19,899 nucleotides of DNA from SZUA-287 sp036397975 (GTDB taxonomy: Bacteria > Bacteroidota > Ignavibacteria > UBA10030 > UBA6906), in NCBI GenBank assembly GCA_036397975.1, contig DASWHW010000054.1, forward strand, positions 1-19,899, given 5' to 3'. Shown here one piece after another: positions 6,373 through 14,239 of this stretch. Both the position numbers and the translations under genes were made by a program. The notes under the pieces are model-generated. The model saw only the letters and a program-made list of their open reading frames with translations, did not search any database and was not told the DNA's origin. Numbering within the stretch: the stretch's first letter is position 1; every line of letters starts with the position of its first letter.

Positions 6373-8286
6373 TCACTTTTCTTGAGTTTCAAGATACTTG
6401 TCGATATTTCGTATTTCGGATTTTCTTCCGAAGTACCAGATCACCACTCCAACCACGATCATCAGAGAAATGAGAATCCCGAGAATGATGCTTTCACTCT
6501 TCGGCATTTCGGTGAAGAAGATCAGGCCCATCAGCAATCCCATGACGACCACGGTGCCACCAACCAGCGGAAAAGTTGAAACCTGTTTCTTGCCGGCGCC
6601 AAACACTTCGCGTGCTACATCGATTGGCGTGTCGAGCTTCTTGAAAAACTCGTCGATGATCTCTTTCTGCTCGGGTGTTTCCATCGCAAACAACTTCGAA
6701 AAGTAGGGCAAACTGGAACCTGTGGCAACGGCACTTGCAATTGCGAGAGCCAGGTTCCAACCGGTCATTTCCGGTCCACCCGTCGTTGCATATAGGAGTA
6801 TGAGCACTGCGGTAATCCCGGCGCTAAAAAATACAAGAAGCAGCTTGCGTTCTACATATAACCTTCCGAACCAATATGATCCGGCAAAAATACCGAAGGT
6901 CATTGCAAATGCGAGAAACACCTGTGGTCCCATGTCCCAATGCACCAGATACCTTGTCGTTGCACCGATGACGAGTCCCCAAATGATCGAAGCAAAAGCA
7001 GACCACCTGGGCACACGCCGAAACAGAAGACCGAATGCCGTGGGCACAACGACAGGCACATTGAAGAGGGTGAAAAACGCTTGCATCAAGTTGAAAATCC
7101 CAAGCTTACTGGTGACAAACACCACTGCAAGTCCGATCACAATGAAGCCGCTCCCCAGCGACGCGATTCGCCCAATCTTCAGAAGTTGTTCGTCTGTCGT
7201 CTCCGGTTTGAATAGTGCCTGGTATACATCACGCGTGAAGATTGAGGAAACGAGATTATAGACAGAACTTAGCGTGCTCATTGTTGCCGCAAGCATGGCT
7301 GCGAGGAAGACTCCGATGAGTCCATTCGGGAGTATCTTCAGACACACGCCAAAGTAGACGAGGTCTTGCGGGTTGCTGTTGAGATACGGTTTGAAAAACT
7401 CGACATCAGCAAGGTTCGGCCAGATCACTTTTGCAACAAGTGGCGGAATGCCGAATACAAGGGGTCCAAGCGCTCCCAGGGCGGCGGCAAAATAGCCGAC
7501 CCGACGGGCGTCTTTTTCGTCTTTCACTGCATAGAATCGCTGTGCACCGCCCGCCGCGAATCCGATTGATGTAATCATGAGCATGGCAACAAGCCAGCTG
7601 GTATCGTAGTGCACACCATTATAGAGATGGTCGAAGGTAATGGCAGGAAGTTTATCGACGAGCGTGTCGAATCCACCAACGAGGTACAGGCTCGCCGGGA
7701 CCACAACGAACGCAATCGCGAGGACGATGATCCCTTGCAGAGTATCTGTCACGGTCACCGCCCACAAACCTCCCATAAACGAATACGCAAGAATGACCGT
7801 ACCAAGAACTATGGCGACAAGAACGATACTGTCGAACTGTAAGACCGGGGCCATCAAGATACTGGTCGCCGAAAGCTGTACTCCTGCCGAGAGAATAAAA
7901 TTGATCGAGATGACCCACCCTACCAGCTGCTGTGTTGAAACATTAAACCGTGTACGGGTATACTCAATGGGAGAGATAGATCTGGTGCGTCGCCATTGCT
8001 TTGCCGTAAGCAACGTCCCCACATAATAGCCGATCGCACCAACTATGAAGTACGGTAACGCAAACCAGCCAACGCTGTATGCAAACCCCGCTCCCCCCGT
8101 GAATATCCAGGCACTGAAGTTGGTCATGAACAAAGACATTCCCGATACCCACCACGGTATCATATTCCCACCCGCAAAGAAATCTTTGCCTCCCTTGCTA
8201 ACCCGCATGAAATAGAACCCTATCCCCAACATGAAGAGAAGGTACGCTACGATGACGCTATAGTCATAGATATCGAGAGATTTCAT
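6373..8286 (-). CDS. Sodium:solute symporter (SSS family), first of a tandem pair
   Basis: A 637-residue SSS-family membrane protein, paralogous to the gene 46 bases downstream. It has YFMRVSKGGKDFFAGGNM, WWVSGMSLFMTNFSAWIFTG, GGLWAVTVTDTLQG and the SSF signature GLIGVFLAAMLAATMSTLSS, and the same C-terminal extension EFFKKLDTPIDVAREVFG followed by STFPLVGG and two hydrophobic segments. The two copies differ mainly in loops and in the residues of the last helices. This suggests either dosage or transport of two related solutes; which one cannot be told. The start at 8286 has GAGG a few bases upstream, and the PLP enzyme gene ends 25 bases before it. Confidence 0.96.
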   Translation of the reverse strand: MKSLDIYDYSVIVAYLLFMLGIGFYFMRVSKGGKDFFAGGNMIPWWVSGMSLFMTNFSAWIFTGGAGFAYSVGWFALPYFIVGAIGYYVGTLLTAKQWRRTRSISPIEYTRTRFNVSTQQLVGWVISINFILSAGVQLSATSILMAPVLQFDSIVLVAIVLGTVILAYSFMGGLWAVTVTDTLQGIIVLAIAFVVVPASLYLVGGFDTLVDKLPAITFDHLYNGVHYDTSWLVAMLMITSIGFAAGGAQRFYAVKDEKDARRVGYFAAALGALGPLVFGIPPLVAKVIWPNLADVEFFKPYLNSNPQDLVYFGVCLKILPNGLIGVFLAAMLAATMSTLSSVYNLVSSIFTRDVYQALFKPETTDEQLLKIGRIASLGSGFIVIGLAVVFVTSKLGIFNLMQAFFTLFNVPVVVPTAFGLLFRRVPRWSAFASIIWGLVIGATTRYLVHWDMGPQVFLAFAMTFGIFAGSYWFGRLYVERKLLLVFFSAGITAVLILLYATTGGPEMTGWNLALAIASAVATGSSLPYFSKLFAMETPEQKEIIDEFFKKLDTPIDVAREVFGAGKKQVSTFPLVGGTVVVMGLLMGLIFFTEMPKSESIILGILISLMIVVGVVIWYFGRKSEIRNIDKYLETQEK

Positions 8287-8311
8287 CGAGCCTCGTGCGG
8301 ATAGGTCATGC

Positions 8312-9607
8312 TTAACCCTTTTTCAAAGTTTTTACACCTTCGATGATCATCTCCACTTGATCAAAATTATTATAGATGTGTGTGGATATTCTGAGGGCGG
8401 CAAGTCCGCCTTCTGTGACAGATCGTGTGCGCAGGTTGAACTTGTTGAGATGTGCCTGAACTTCCAGGTGTGGGATCGTATCATGCATGAACGTGATCAT
8501 CGCACTGCGCAGAGAAGAATCGGCAGGCGAAAGAACCTTCACGTTTGGAATTGCGCGAAGTCCATCGAACAACCGTGTGGAAAGCTCTCGGTCCCTTGTC
8601 CACATATTGTCAATCCCAATCATGTCAACGAATTCAAACGCCGCATTAAGCCCAACCCTCAAAGGTATGCTCACTGTGCCGTACTCATAGCGTTGGGCGG
8701 ATGGCACATACTTGAACGTCCCCGCCTCAAAATCGTACACCTCATCCGAGTATGCGCCGATGTGTGTTGCCTCGATTGTGTCCAGCATTTCTTTGCGGAC
8801 GTACAACACACCGGTTTCCTTCGGACCCATAAGCCATTTGTGCCCGCTTGCCGCCCACGCGTCACACCCCAGATCGTGCAGGCTGAACGGGAACATCCCG
8901 AGCGTCTGCGCCCCATCGACGAAGAACCATATTTTTTTCGCTCTGGCTAACCGCGAAAGTTCCTTGATGGGCATGATAAGGCCTGTTGTCGTCAGGCCGT
9001 GCGGGATGCTGATCAAGCGTGTCTTCTTCGTGATCAATTTCTCAATTCTGTCGATGTTCTCCTGGGCAGACTCAGTTGAGGGAGTGAAGGTCCTGATAAC
9101 AATTCCCCTCCGACGCTGCAGAGCAAGCCATGTTACCTGGTTCGCAACGTGTTCCTGCGTTGACGTTATCATTTCGTCACCGCTCTTGAGTGGAAGGCCG
9201 TTCGCAACGATGTTGATTCCTTCGGTAGTGTTACGGGTGAACGCAATTTCGTCCCCCTCGCAGCCGAGCAATTTGCCAGCATTCGTTTTTATCTCTTTCC
9301 ACAGCGGTTCACTGTGCCCAGGTTCCGAGATTTTCTCCAGTTCGTCCATCTTCCCCTTCACCGCATCGATCACCATGTAGGGAGAGGCACCGAGTCCGCC
9401 GGTATTCATGTAATGTTTCTCCGGCTCCAGGGGGAACTGTTGACGCACGAACTGCCAAAAGCGTTCGTCGGCCGGATCGACCGAAGGCCACATCGTCGCA
9501 TTCGCTTGGTTCGATAATTCATTCGCGCTTGCATGAACCAGTTCGGGCAAGAGCGCTGCACCGGCAACAACGCCGGCCACTGATTTGATGAACTGTTTTC
9601 TTTTCAT
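8312..9607 (-). CDS. Exported class V aminotransferase-fold PLP enzyme (isopenicillin-N-epimerase-like)
   Basis: A 431-residue fold-type I PLP enzyme of the class V group (cysteine desulfurase / isopenicillin N epimerase relatives). Visible cofactor residues are RNTTEGIN (125-132) for the phosphate, H153 stacking on the ring (STQEH), D231 (VDGAQ) and the Schiff-base lysine K257 (SGHKWLMGP). A signal precedes the domain: MKRKQFIKS followed by a hydrophobic stretch (VAGVVAGAALLPEL) and an Ala-x-Ala-like site near HASA. This resembles a twin-arginine signal with Lys-Arg in place of Arg-Arg, which would fit export of a folded cofactor protein. Two earlier in-frame ATGs exist (9613, 9622); 9607 is chosen because AAGG lies 8 bases upstream. 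It follows the Tat-exported glycosidase, so both may act in the periplasm on one substrate, perhaps an amino-sugar glycoconjugate; that is inference. Confidence 0.9.
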   Translation of the reverse strand: MKRKQFIKSVAGVVAGAALLPELVHASANELSNQANATMWPSVDPADERFWQFVRQQFPLEPEKHYMNTGGLGASPYMVIDAVKGKMDELEKISEPGHSEPLWKEIKTNAGKLLGCEGDEIAFTRNTTEGINIVANGLPLKSGDEMITSTQEHVANQVTWLALQRRRGIVIRTFTPSTESAQENIDRIEKLITKKTRLISIPHGLTTTGLIMPIKELSRLARAKKIWFFVDGAQTLGMFPFSLHDLGCDAWAASGHKWLMGPKETGVLYVRKEMLDTIEATHIGAYSDEVYDFEAGTFKYVPSAQRYEYGTVSIPLRVGLNAAFEFVDMIGIDNMWTRDRELSTRLFDGLRAIPNVKVLSPADSSLRSAMITFMHDTIPHLEVQAHLNKFNLRTRSVTEGGLAALRISTHIYNNFDQVEMIIEGVKTLKKG

Positions 9608-9645
9608 AGTCATCGCCTTCATGATAAAATTTGATTTCTTCGCGC

Positions 9646-11877
9646 TTATACATTCATTTCGATTTTGAGCGAGCCGCCGGATGGATACTTCATTGTGAAC
9701 GCGCCGTTCTTCATGATACCCGGCCTGTTATTTACGCGAACGGACGGTTCGGCAACAGCCTTTTTGAGTGAAAGAGTTACTCCAATCCCTCGTACAGAAA
9801 ACCGTGCGTTCATTTCATTCACATCATCCAGAAGATTCGGACGGATCACAAGCGAGTCAAGACCGGGACGGACCCCCATAATGTTTTCCACAACCAGGGA
9901 TACGATTTCCGCCCACGCCCACCCGACAATACCAACGGGCGGGGCAGGCGGCGTAATGCCGGGACCGTAACGCTCGAAAAATCCCCCGGATTTTCCTCCG
10001 TTGATCGAATTTAACCAATTCAACACACGCCAAACTTTTTCGGAGTTGCGAGCTTCCGCATACGCCCGCGCGAGAAACAACGAAGCAATTGGCCACGGGG
10101 CCGGTGGATCAGGCTCGCTGGAAACATTGTAACGCGAATAGCCGCCGGTTGTCCATCGCTGATTCCATAGTTTCTCGACCCAGTCCAACGTCTTCTGTGA
10201 AAGCTCACTTGAAGGATCAATCATTCCGTATATAATGGGCTGCACTTCAGCGGTGTCCGGATCGCACGAAGATTTCTCCTCTGTTGCAAGAGGCGAGTCG
10301 GGCGGCATGCTTTTTCTGTTGGGCGGAATGACGTACCGCTGCCAATCTCCGTTCAAACTTCTCCGCTTGATGAAATGGCCATCTTCGATGAAGCGGTATG
10401 TTGGATTTTCCAGCATTGCAGACTTCAGCTTTCCAGCGGCATCGCGCCATCGGGCAATGGGTTTCCGGTCTCCCAGGTGTTCGGCAACCTCAATAATTTT
10501 CTCGAGTCCAAGAATCACCCAGAACTGATACACCATCTCGAACCCATCCGTAAAGCCGAAAGAGTCATTGCGCTCCCAGTATTCGCGCTTGTTTCGGAGC
10601 AGTCCCGCAGTCTTGTTCCAGAAAATATCCTGGAGTGGGAAATCGGCCACGAGTTTCAGTTTTGACCAGAACTTGCGTACGAATTTTTCATCGTCGGTCC
10701 AGCAGAGATATGACCAGACCACATACAACAACTCTCCGTTCTGATCAAGTTCGGTGTAGTCGTGCCCGAACCAGCGACTCGATTCGATTGTCCTGCCATC
10801 TTCCCCAACGGACTTTTCCAGCATCTTGGTGAGAATAGTCTTTGCTTCCGCAAAGAAACCAGCCTTCACCAATCCCGACACCATCATCGAATCATCGCGG
10901 ACCCATTCCATGTTATACATCCAGATGCCTGAGTCGCGCTTGCCGCTCCGTGCAATATTCGCCTTGAGTCCCGATCTGGAAATGTTGAACAGATGGTCGA
11001 GCAATGCGCTGCCCGATTCAAGTTGCGTCTTTCCACTCCAGTAGTCGGATGTCTTCTTTTGTGTTTGTGAGAACGACTTCGGTAAGTTTTGTTCGTCCCC
11101 ACCGATGGAGTAGGTGAATTGCGTTTGGAGCGACTGAGATGCCGCGAGAGTTCCCTTATCGACAGACATGTAATAGCGAAATGATGTCGAGACGTTTTTC
11201 TCGTCCGTCATCAAACGGACCCGATGAAATCCGTTGCCAACGACAGCCTGATCTTCTGTATAGATATCATCAAAAAGGGCGAAGTTAGGGACGAGTCCGG
11301 CATTAACCTTTAGGGCCACGGGGGTCGCCCCGTTGTTTGTCGCAATCACCCGCCTAAACAGGACCCCACCCGCGACAGGCAAAAAGAATTCTTCTTCCAC
11401 GTCAACAGCGCCGGCATTCCATCGAAGCGCTACGACCGGAACGTTGTCGATGTGCTTCCAATCAATCGAACGAAATGATCTCGGGTCCGGACTAAACTGT
11501 TTCCCATCAAGTACCACACTGAACATCGTCCGACCAAAACCTGCTTCGGGATGAAAAAGGAATGTGCTCCACTTCCGAGCGAAGTGTTCGGAACTCATCA
11601 GCGTGAGTCCGAGAAATGACTGCGGCTTCTCAACATCTTGCCGGGGAGAGTATTGCACGACGGCTTGGATGTCTCCGTTGCCGAGCAAGAAGTACTCAAT
11701 CCCTGGATGGTAGGTGACAAAATCCGGATGGAGATTCTGCGGGAATTGTGGATTGTCATTTGTGACCTGGCCTTCGGGTACCGCAAAAGCCGCAAATCGT
11801 GGCAGCATTTCAATCCCAATAGCGGTTGGGACGAGGACGCTGAGTCCGGGGGTCTTGAGAAATTGTCTTCTCTTCAT
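9646..11877 (-). CDS. Tat-exported six-hairpin glycoside hydrolase-like protein
   Basis: A 743-residue protein. The start MKRRQFLKT is a good twin-arginine signal, followed by a hydrophobic segment (SVLVPTAIGIEMLPRF). Residues about 45-265 look like the N-terminal beta-sandwich domain of GH15/GH65/GH94-type enzymes (GNGDIQAVVQYSP, then FLPVAGGVLFRRVIATNN). From about 290 comes the (alpha/alpha)6 barrel, with IWMYNMEWVRDDSMM (318-332), a typical substrate-binding WxRD segment, then DYTELDQNGELLYVVWSYL (373-391). A C-terminal beta domain follows (VRPGLDSLVIRPNL). The catalytic acids cannot be assigned with certainty and no CAZy family is claimed. It probably cleaves a glycoside or oligosaccharide in the periplasm. 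No Shine-Dalgarno is clear before the ATG, 16 bases after the preceding glycosidase stop, so translational re-initiation is plausible. Confidence 0.88.
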   Translation of the reverse strand: MKRRQFLKTPGLSVLVPTAIGIEMLPRFAAFAVPEGQVTNDNPQFPQNLHPDFVTYHPGIEYFLLGNGDIQAVVQYSPRQDVEKPQSFLGLTLMSSEHFARKWSTFLFHPEAGFGRTMFSVVLDGKQFSPDPRSFRSIDWKHIDNVPVVALRWNAGAVDVEEEFFLPVAGGVLFRRVIATNNGATPVALKVNAGLVPNFALFDDIYTEDQAVVGNGFHRVRLMTDEKNVSTSFRYYMSVDKGTLAASQSLQTQFTYSIGGDEQNLPKSFSQTQKKTSDYWSGKTQLESGSALLDHLFNISRSGLKANIARSGKRDSGIWMYNMEWVRDDSMMVSGLVKAGFFAEAKTILTKMLEKSVGEDGRTIESSRWFGHDYTELDQNGELLYVVWSYLCWTDDEKFVRKFWSKLKLVADFPLQDIFWNKTAGLLRNKREYWERNDSFGFTDGFEMVYQFWVILGLEKIIEVAEHLGDRKPIARWRDAAGKLKSAMLENPTYRFIEDGHFIKRRSLNGDWQRYVIPPNRKSMPPDSPLATEEKSSCDPDTAEVQPIIYGMIDPSSELSQKTLDWVEKLWNQRWTTGGYSRYNVSSEPDPPAPWPIASLFLARAYAEARNSEKVWRVLNWLNSINGGKSGGFFERYGPGITPPAPPVGIVGWAWAEIVSLVVENIMGVRPGLDSLVIRPNLLDDVNEMNARFSVRGIGVTLSLKKAVAEPSVRVNNRPGIMKNGAFTMKYPSGGSLKIEMNV

Positions 11878-11893
11878 AATGGCATTAGCGTGA

Positions 11894-13474
11894 TCATGAA
11901 TAGTGAATAAGGACGTTCATCTCTTTCTTGACGGCAAAAGTCGCGTCCACATAAGGGCTGTTTTCGACTTTGCTTCTTGTGAACTTGCATGGCCGCCCGT
12001 TCATTGTCGCAGCTCTCGCGCTTGTACCCATCGGAAGAAGGAGATGCAGAGCCACTTCTGCCTTGCCGCGAATTCTGAGCTCGATCTCTTTCTGTTCCCG
12101 ACGAAGAAAAAAGTCGTATTCTATACCTGTCTGCGAGGCTCCATATGCGCATCCTACAGACACTTCATTGCAGCCCGCTGCGACCCAGCGAGGAGAAAGC
12201 CGTACGCGTTGAAAGAGTTTATGCTCATCCACGATGCCGGCGAGTCCCTCAATAAGTGCATAGAGCATAGACGACGAGCCCCACCCGTCAGTCGGTGATG
12301 AGTCGGGACTTGTGCTCGTCTCAATTGTCGCGTGCTCTCCGTTGGGAAAGTACCAGAGGTACGATTCATTGCTGGCGGTCAGTGTTTCGTACTTGAGCAG
12401 TTGCTTGACGCCGTACTCTTCCATGCCGTGCTCGAATGCTGCTCGTGCGATCTCTCCACCCACCAGCGGCATGATGCCTCCGTTGCAATACATGCCTTGC
12501 ACGAGTTTCTCCTCACCAAAGATACCGGCAGGAAACGGCGGGTCGATACTGAACCAAGGCGCAAACGCCATGGTCGTCTCATCGCGCTTCTGGTACTCCC
12601 TCAGAATGCTCACCGCAATTTCATGCGTTGCCAACCCGCGGTTGATGTTCATGGGGTTGCTGAGACTGAGTTGCTCGGAGGTGTCAACCCCGTCGATCGT
12701 CACTGGAACGAGTGGCACGTGATGCGTATAGAAGCGTCCGTTGAAACAGGCTTTGTTGGCGCGTTTCCGAAAGGCCTCTGCAAACTTTCGCCAGAACGCG
12801 GCACGCTTGCGGTTTTTCAAATGGGCATAGAAGCCGCTCATCTGCATGAACGCTTCGTAGTAGCCGGAGTTATCGCCGTGCATGATACCCCAGAACGTGT
12901 GCTCATTGAGCTGAAAATTCAACCAGTCGTGACGTCCCGCCGTGTAGTCAAAATCCCATGTATCAATCGAGTAGCCGCGTTTCACCAACTTATGTTTCCG
13001 GTCCCATCGCCATTCGTCCGAAAGCACATACGCCAGCCCTTTTTCCATGTGTGGGATCATGCGTCTCAGCCATTCATCGTCTCCCGTTGCTTGCCATGCG
13101 AGGTGGATTGCCTTCACGAAACGATACTCAACATCCGCTTCGACCGGAACACGGACATACTTTGCCCAGTTCTCTTTTTCGCACGGTACCTTCTCCGGCG
13201 TCATCGTGAAGTAATCGAACAGCCAGCCGCGCGCAGTCTGCGTCTCGGCGAAATGGTCGATTAAGCTTTTCAAGTCATGTTCCCAGTATTTCGCACCCCG
13301 CATCATATCGGAGTGATCACGGATCCAGATGCTTGGCGCATCCGGGGTACGGTACCCCCGCACTTTCGTTCCCATCATGTTGTATTCGGAAACATCGTTT
13401 TCCAGAAATGCTCTAATGCGCGGCACGAGTGTATCAATCTGCGCGTGACCGGTCTTGATAAATGTCTCTTTCAT
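11894..13474 (-). CDS. Cytoplasmic six-hairpin glycoside hydrolase-like protein
   Basis: A 526-residue protein without a signal peptide. It shows an (alpha/alpha)6 glycosidase layout: GYRTPDAPSIWIRDHSDMM (40-58) with the WxRD substrate-binding segment, repeated helical hairpins, then ATIETSTSPDSSPTDGWG and SSSMLYALIEGLAGI near the end of the barrel, followed by a small beta domain (RVRLSPRW onward). This arrangement resembles GH63/GH78/GH37-type enzymes and amylo-glucosidases, but I cannot choose a family. The start at 13474 is taken because AGGGG lies 5 bases upstream; the open frame to 13540 overlaps the dioxygenase gene. With the exported glycosidase encoded directly downstream, one enzyme would act outside and one inside the cytoplasm, as in many loci that import oligosaccharides. 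Confidence 0.88.
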   Translation of the reverse strand: MKETFIKTGHAQIDTLVPRIRAFLENDVSEYNMMGTKVRGYRTPDAPSIWIRDHSDMMRGAKYWEHDLKSLIDHFAETQTARGWLFDYFTMTPEKVPCEKENWAKYVRVPVEADVEYRFVKAIHLAWQATGDDEWLRRMIPHMEKGLAYVLSDEWRWDRKHKLVKRGYSIDTWDFDYTAGRHDWLNFQLNEHTFWGIMHGDNSGYYEAFMQMSGFYAHLKNRKRAAFWRKFAEAFRKRANKACFNGRFYTHHVPLVPVTIDGVDTSEQLSLSNPMNINRGLATHEIAVSILREYQKRDETTMAFAPWFSIDPPFPAGIFGEEKLVQGMYCNGGIMPLVGGEIARAAFEHGMEEYGVKQLLKYETLTASNESYLWYFPNGEHATIETSTSPDSSPTDGWGSSSMLYALIEGLAGIVDEHKLFQRVRLSPRWVAAGCNEVSVGCAYGASQTGIEYDFFLRREQKEIELRIRGKAEVALHLLLPMGTSARAATMNGRPCKFTRSKVENSPYVDATFAVKKEMNVLIHYS

Positions 13475-13494
13475 CAATTCCCCTGCTAGAAATT

Positions 13495-14223
13495 TCAAAG
13501 TGCCGATACAACGTCCTGTACATCCGCACGCAATACCCACGTGCCTTCCGCTACGAAGTGCGTTGCGAACGCGCGCCGCACCCGGTTGGGCGATTTATTT
13601 CCGTATGAACCGTGAATTGTGTGGCTCGAGAAAAAGACGCCTGCACCTTTGGGTACTTCGAGATTCACTACTGTGCTAAGATCCAATCCATCAATCTCAA
13701 AGGAATAGAATCTGTCCTTCCATTCCTTGCCAGTCCGGTCTCGCATCAAGTGCTCGGTCTCCCACACTTGATGGTCCTTTGAATTGGTTGCTTTGTGTGT
13801 GTTATATAGACCGCTCTTATGGCTTCCCGGAACAACACACAAGCCGCCATTCTCACCGTCGGTGTTGCTCATTGCAAGCCAGCAGGCCATGAGTGTGTTC
13901 GGCTCATTCGGCAAGTAGTGACTATCTTGATGCAATGCTGTTCCCTTGCCGGGTTCGGCGGGACGTTTTTCGAGATACATCGTTTGCACGATCATCGGCT
14001 TTGGCGAATTCAGTATCTGGCGGATGTTGCTGACAATGTTGGGGTGTTTCGCAACGCGGGTCCAACGCTCATTCAGCTTATGATTATCGAGATGGTTCCG
14101 ACGTTCAGGATCCTGGGTTGCTTCGTAATTAACAAAGTCATCTACTTCCTGCTCCGATAAAATATTGGGGACAACCAGATATCCGTTGTCCCTGTATTGG
14201 CGGATTTGTTCAGGTGATAACAT
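13495..14223 (-). CDS. Phytanoyl-CoA dioxygenase (PhyH) family Fe(II)/2-oxoglutarate oxygenase
   Basis: A 242-residue cytoplasmic oxygenase. The iron ligands of the HxD...H triad are H98 and D100 (ALHQDSHYL) and a distal histidine in HTIHGSYGNKS, most likely H204. The 2-oxoglutarate-binding arginine is in NRVRRAFATHF (R216 or R217). The N-terminal FxxNGYLVVPN-like segment (YRDNGYLVVPN, 10-20) and the GGLCVVPGSHKSG core (126-138) are typical of PhyH proteins. Such enzymes hydroxylate or demethylate small molecules; outside fatty-acid metabolism they act on ethers, amino acids and phosphonates. Its position between xylulokinase and a glycosidase suggests that it modifies a sugar-derived substrate, for instance removing an O-alkyl group. 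AAGG lies 8 bases before the ATG. Confidence 0.94.
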   Translation of the reverse strand: MLSPEQIRQYRDNGYLVVPNILSEQEVDDFVNYEATQDPERRNHLDNHKLNERWTRVAKHPNIVSNIRQILNSPKPMIVQTMYLEKRPAEPGKGTALHQDSHYLPNEPNTLMACWLAMSNTDGENGGLCVVPGSHKSGLYNTHKATNSKDHQVWETEHLMRDRTGKEWKDRFYSFEIDGLDLSTVVNLEVPKGAGVFFSSHTIHGSYGNKSPNRVRRAFATHFVAEGTWVLRADVQDVVSAL

Positions 14224-14239
14224 TGATCGCCTTTTCCTT

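Noticed and set aside
5640..6473. Open frame of 277 codons on the plus strand
   Set aside because: It is antisense to the two symporter genes. The translation is strongly polar with no motif and spans the gap between two real genes.
12332..13264. Open frame of 310 codons on the plus strand
   Set aside because: It lies wholly antisense to the cytoplasmic glycosidase gene, whose protein shows clear motifs. The plus-strand translation has no recognisable domain and is rich in His, Arg and Cys, as shadow frames are.
13475..13540. N-terminal extension of the cytoplasmic glycosidase, which could look like a signal
   Set aside because: The segment is Cys- and Gly-rich, overlaps the dioxygenase gene and has no ribosome site, while AGGGG precedes the ATG at 13474.
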